From positions 399,655 through 463,654 of the forward strand of contig NZ_JAEMNV010000004.1 of NCBI RefSeq assembly GCF_016482825.1: a stretch of 64,000 bases of DNA, written 5' to 3'. Source of the DNA: Antrihabitans stalagmiti. Lineage in GTDB: Bacteria > Actinomycetota > Actinomycetes > Mycobacteriales > Mycobacteriaceae. Position numbers and translations under genes: made by a program. How positions within the stretch are numbered: position 1 is the stretch's first letter; every line of letters begins with the position of its first letter. The notes under the pieces are model-generated. The model was not told the origin of the DNA. It did not search any database and worked only from the letters and a program-made list of their open reading frames with translations. This document shows, piece by piece, positions 63,598-64,000 of the stretch.

Positions 63598-64000
63598 ATG
63601 ACACGAAAGCTTGCAGAACAACGACTTTCGATCGACGAGATGCTGGAGCAGGCGCGTGAGCAGCTCACCCGCATCTACGCATTCGAGCTACCCGAGGCGG
63701 TTGCGCGCGGCGCGATTCTGGTCGATATTCGACCGCAGGCGCAGCGGGTCCGTGAAGGCGCGCTTCCCGGCGCACTGGCCATCGAGCGCAATGTGCTCGA
63801 ATGGCGTTGCGATCCAACCAGTTCGGCTCGGATCGCGTTGGCGGTCGATCACGACGTCGAATGGATCGTGGTGTGCTCGGAGGGGTACACGTCGAGCCTG
63901 GCGGCGGCTGCCCTGCAGCAGCTCGGCCTACACAGGGCGACAGATCTGGTCGGTGGCTACAAGGCGATCCAAGCGGCAGGCCTACTTCAAGTCGCTTCGG
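63598..64000 (+). CDS. Rhodanese-domain protein (cut by window end)
   Basis: The visible 134 codons contain LVDIRPQAQRVREGALPGA and VVCSEGYTSSLAAAALQQLG, with the active Cys in VCSEGYTS, then VGGYKAIQAAG. It is a sulfurtransferase that can take sulfane sulfur. Starts 2 bp after the dioxygenase stop; GAGGGAG upstream. The 3' end lies beyond the window but little is missing. Confidence 0.85.
   Translation, partial: MTRKLAEQRLSIDEMLEQAREQLTRIYAFELPEAVARGAILVDIRPQAQRVREGALPGALAIERNVLEWRCDPTSSARIALAVDHDVEWIVVCSEGYTSSLAAAALQQLGLHRATDLVGGYKAIQAAGLLQVAS

Noticed and set aside
1-64000. tRNA, rRNA or CRISPR array
   Set aside because: No cloverleaf-like, rRNA-like or regularly spaced repeat array seen in the intergenic regions.

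Overview
High-GC actinobacterial chromosome segment, most likely Rhodococcus or a close relative in the Corynebacteriales. Three things point there: the conserved gene order dacB–DUF2342–tilS–hpt ... ftsH–folE–folP–folB–folK–DUF3180–DUF6779–DUF2520–panC–panD–coaX, an actinobacterial SAM-IV-type riboswitch, and F420-linked and mycothiol-type enzyme families. No rRNA, tRNA, CRISPR array, transposase or integrase was seen.

Layout. 1-334 is non-coding with short repeats. 335-8.9 kb holds lipoproteins (two of them tandem paralogs), a PIG-L deacetylase, a PLP-dependent aldolase-like enzyme, a large membrane protein with a kinase-like insert, a lone trypco2 protein, an RDD membrane protein interrupted by an in-frame stop, and small membrane proteins. 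8.9-14.2 kb is a two-gene operon of a Pls/PosA-like non-ribosomal peptide synthetase and an M1 peptidase. 14.4-19.3 kb has an F420-type oxidoreductase, a thiolase/carotenoid-oxygenase pair, a LysE exporter and an APH-like kinase. 19.4-22.2 kb looks like a sulfur island: SAM-IV riboswitch, class V aminotransferase, Cys-containing leader peptide, orphan luciferase-like monooxygenase fragment, flavin reductase. 22.4-28.3 kb has a YbaK deacylase, a UraD-like protein, a crotonase, a MarR/MFS efflux pair, an AraC regulator, DUF1761 and ppa.

28.4-32.5 kb is the conserved dacB–DUF2342–tilS–hpt block. The ftsH–fol–pan block that usually follows hpt in relatives starts only at 53.2 kb. The intervening 20.6 kb is accessory: three tandem membrane-anchored Ser/Thr kinase paralogs, an amidase, a seven-gene acyl-CoA operon (thiolase, two MaoC-type dehydratases, SDR, acyl-CoA dehydrogenase, acyl-CoA ligase, double-TetR regulator), LysR and PucR regulators, DUF2277 and a fourth kinase paralog. 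All four kinases carry DFN instead of DFG, a shared N-terminal domain reminiscent of planctomycete kinases, and a polytopic C-terminal membrane domain.

53.2-64 kb encodes FtsH, folate biosynthesis (folE/P/B/K), pantothenate and CoA synthesis (panC/panD/coaX), and a cysteine dioxygenase–rhodanese operon preceded by an apparent leaderless Cys-Cys leader peptide. Four copies of a long inverted-repeat element lie in intergenic regions, three between convergent genes whose stop codons lie in or beside the element.
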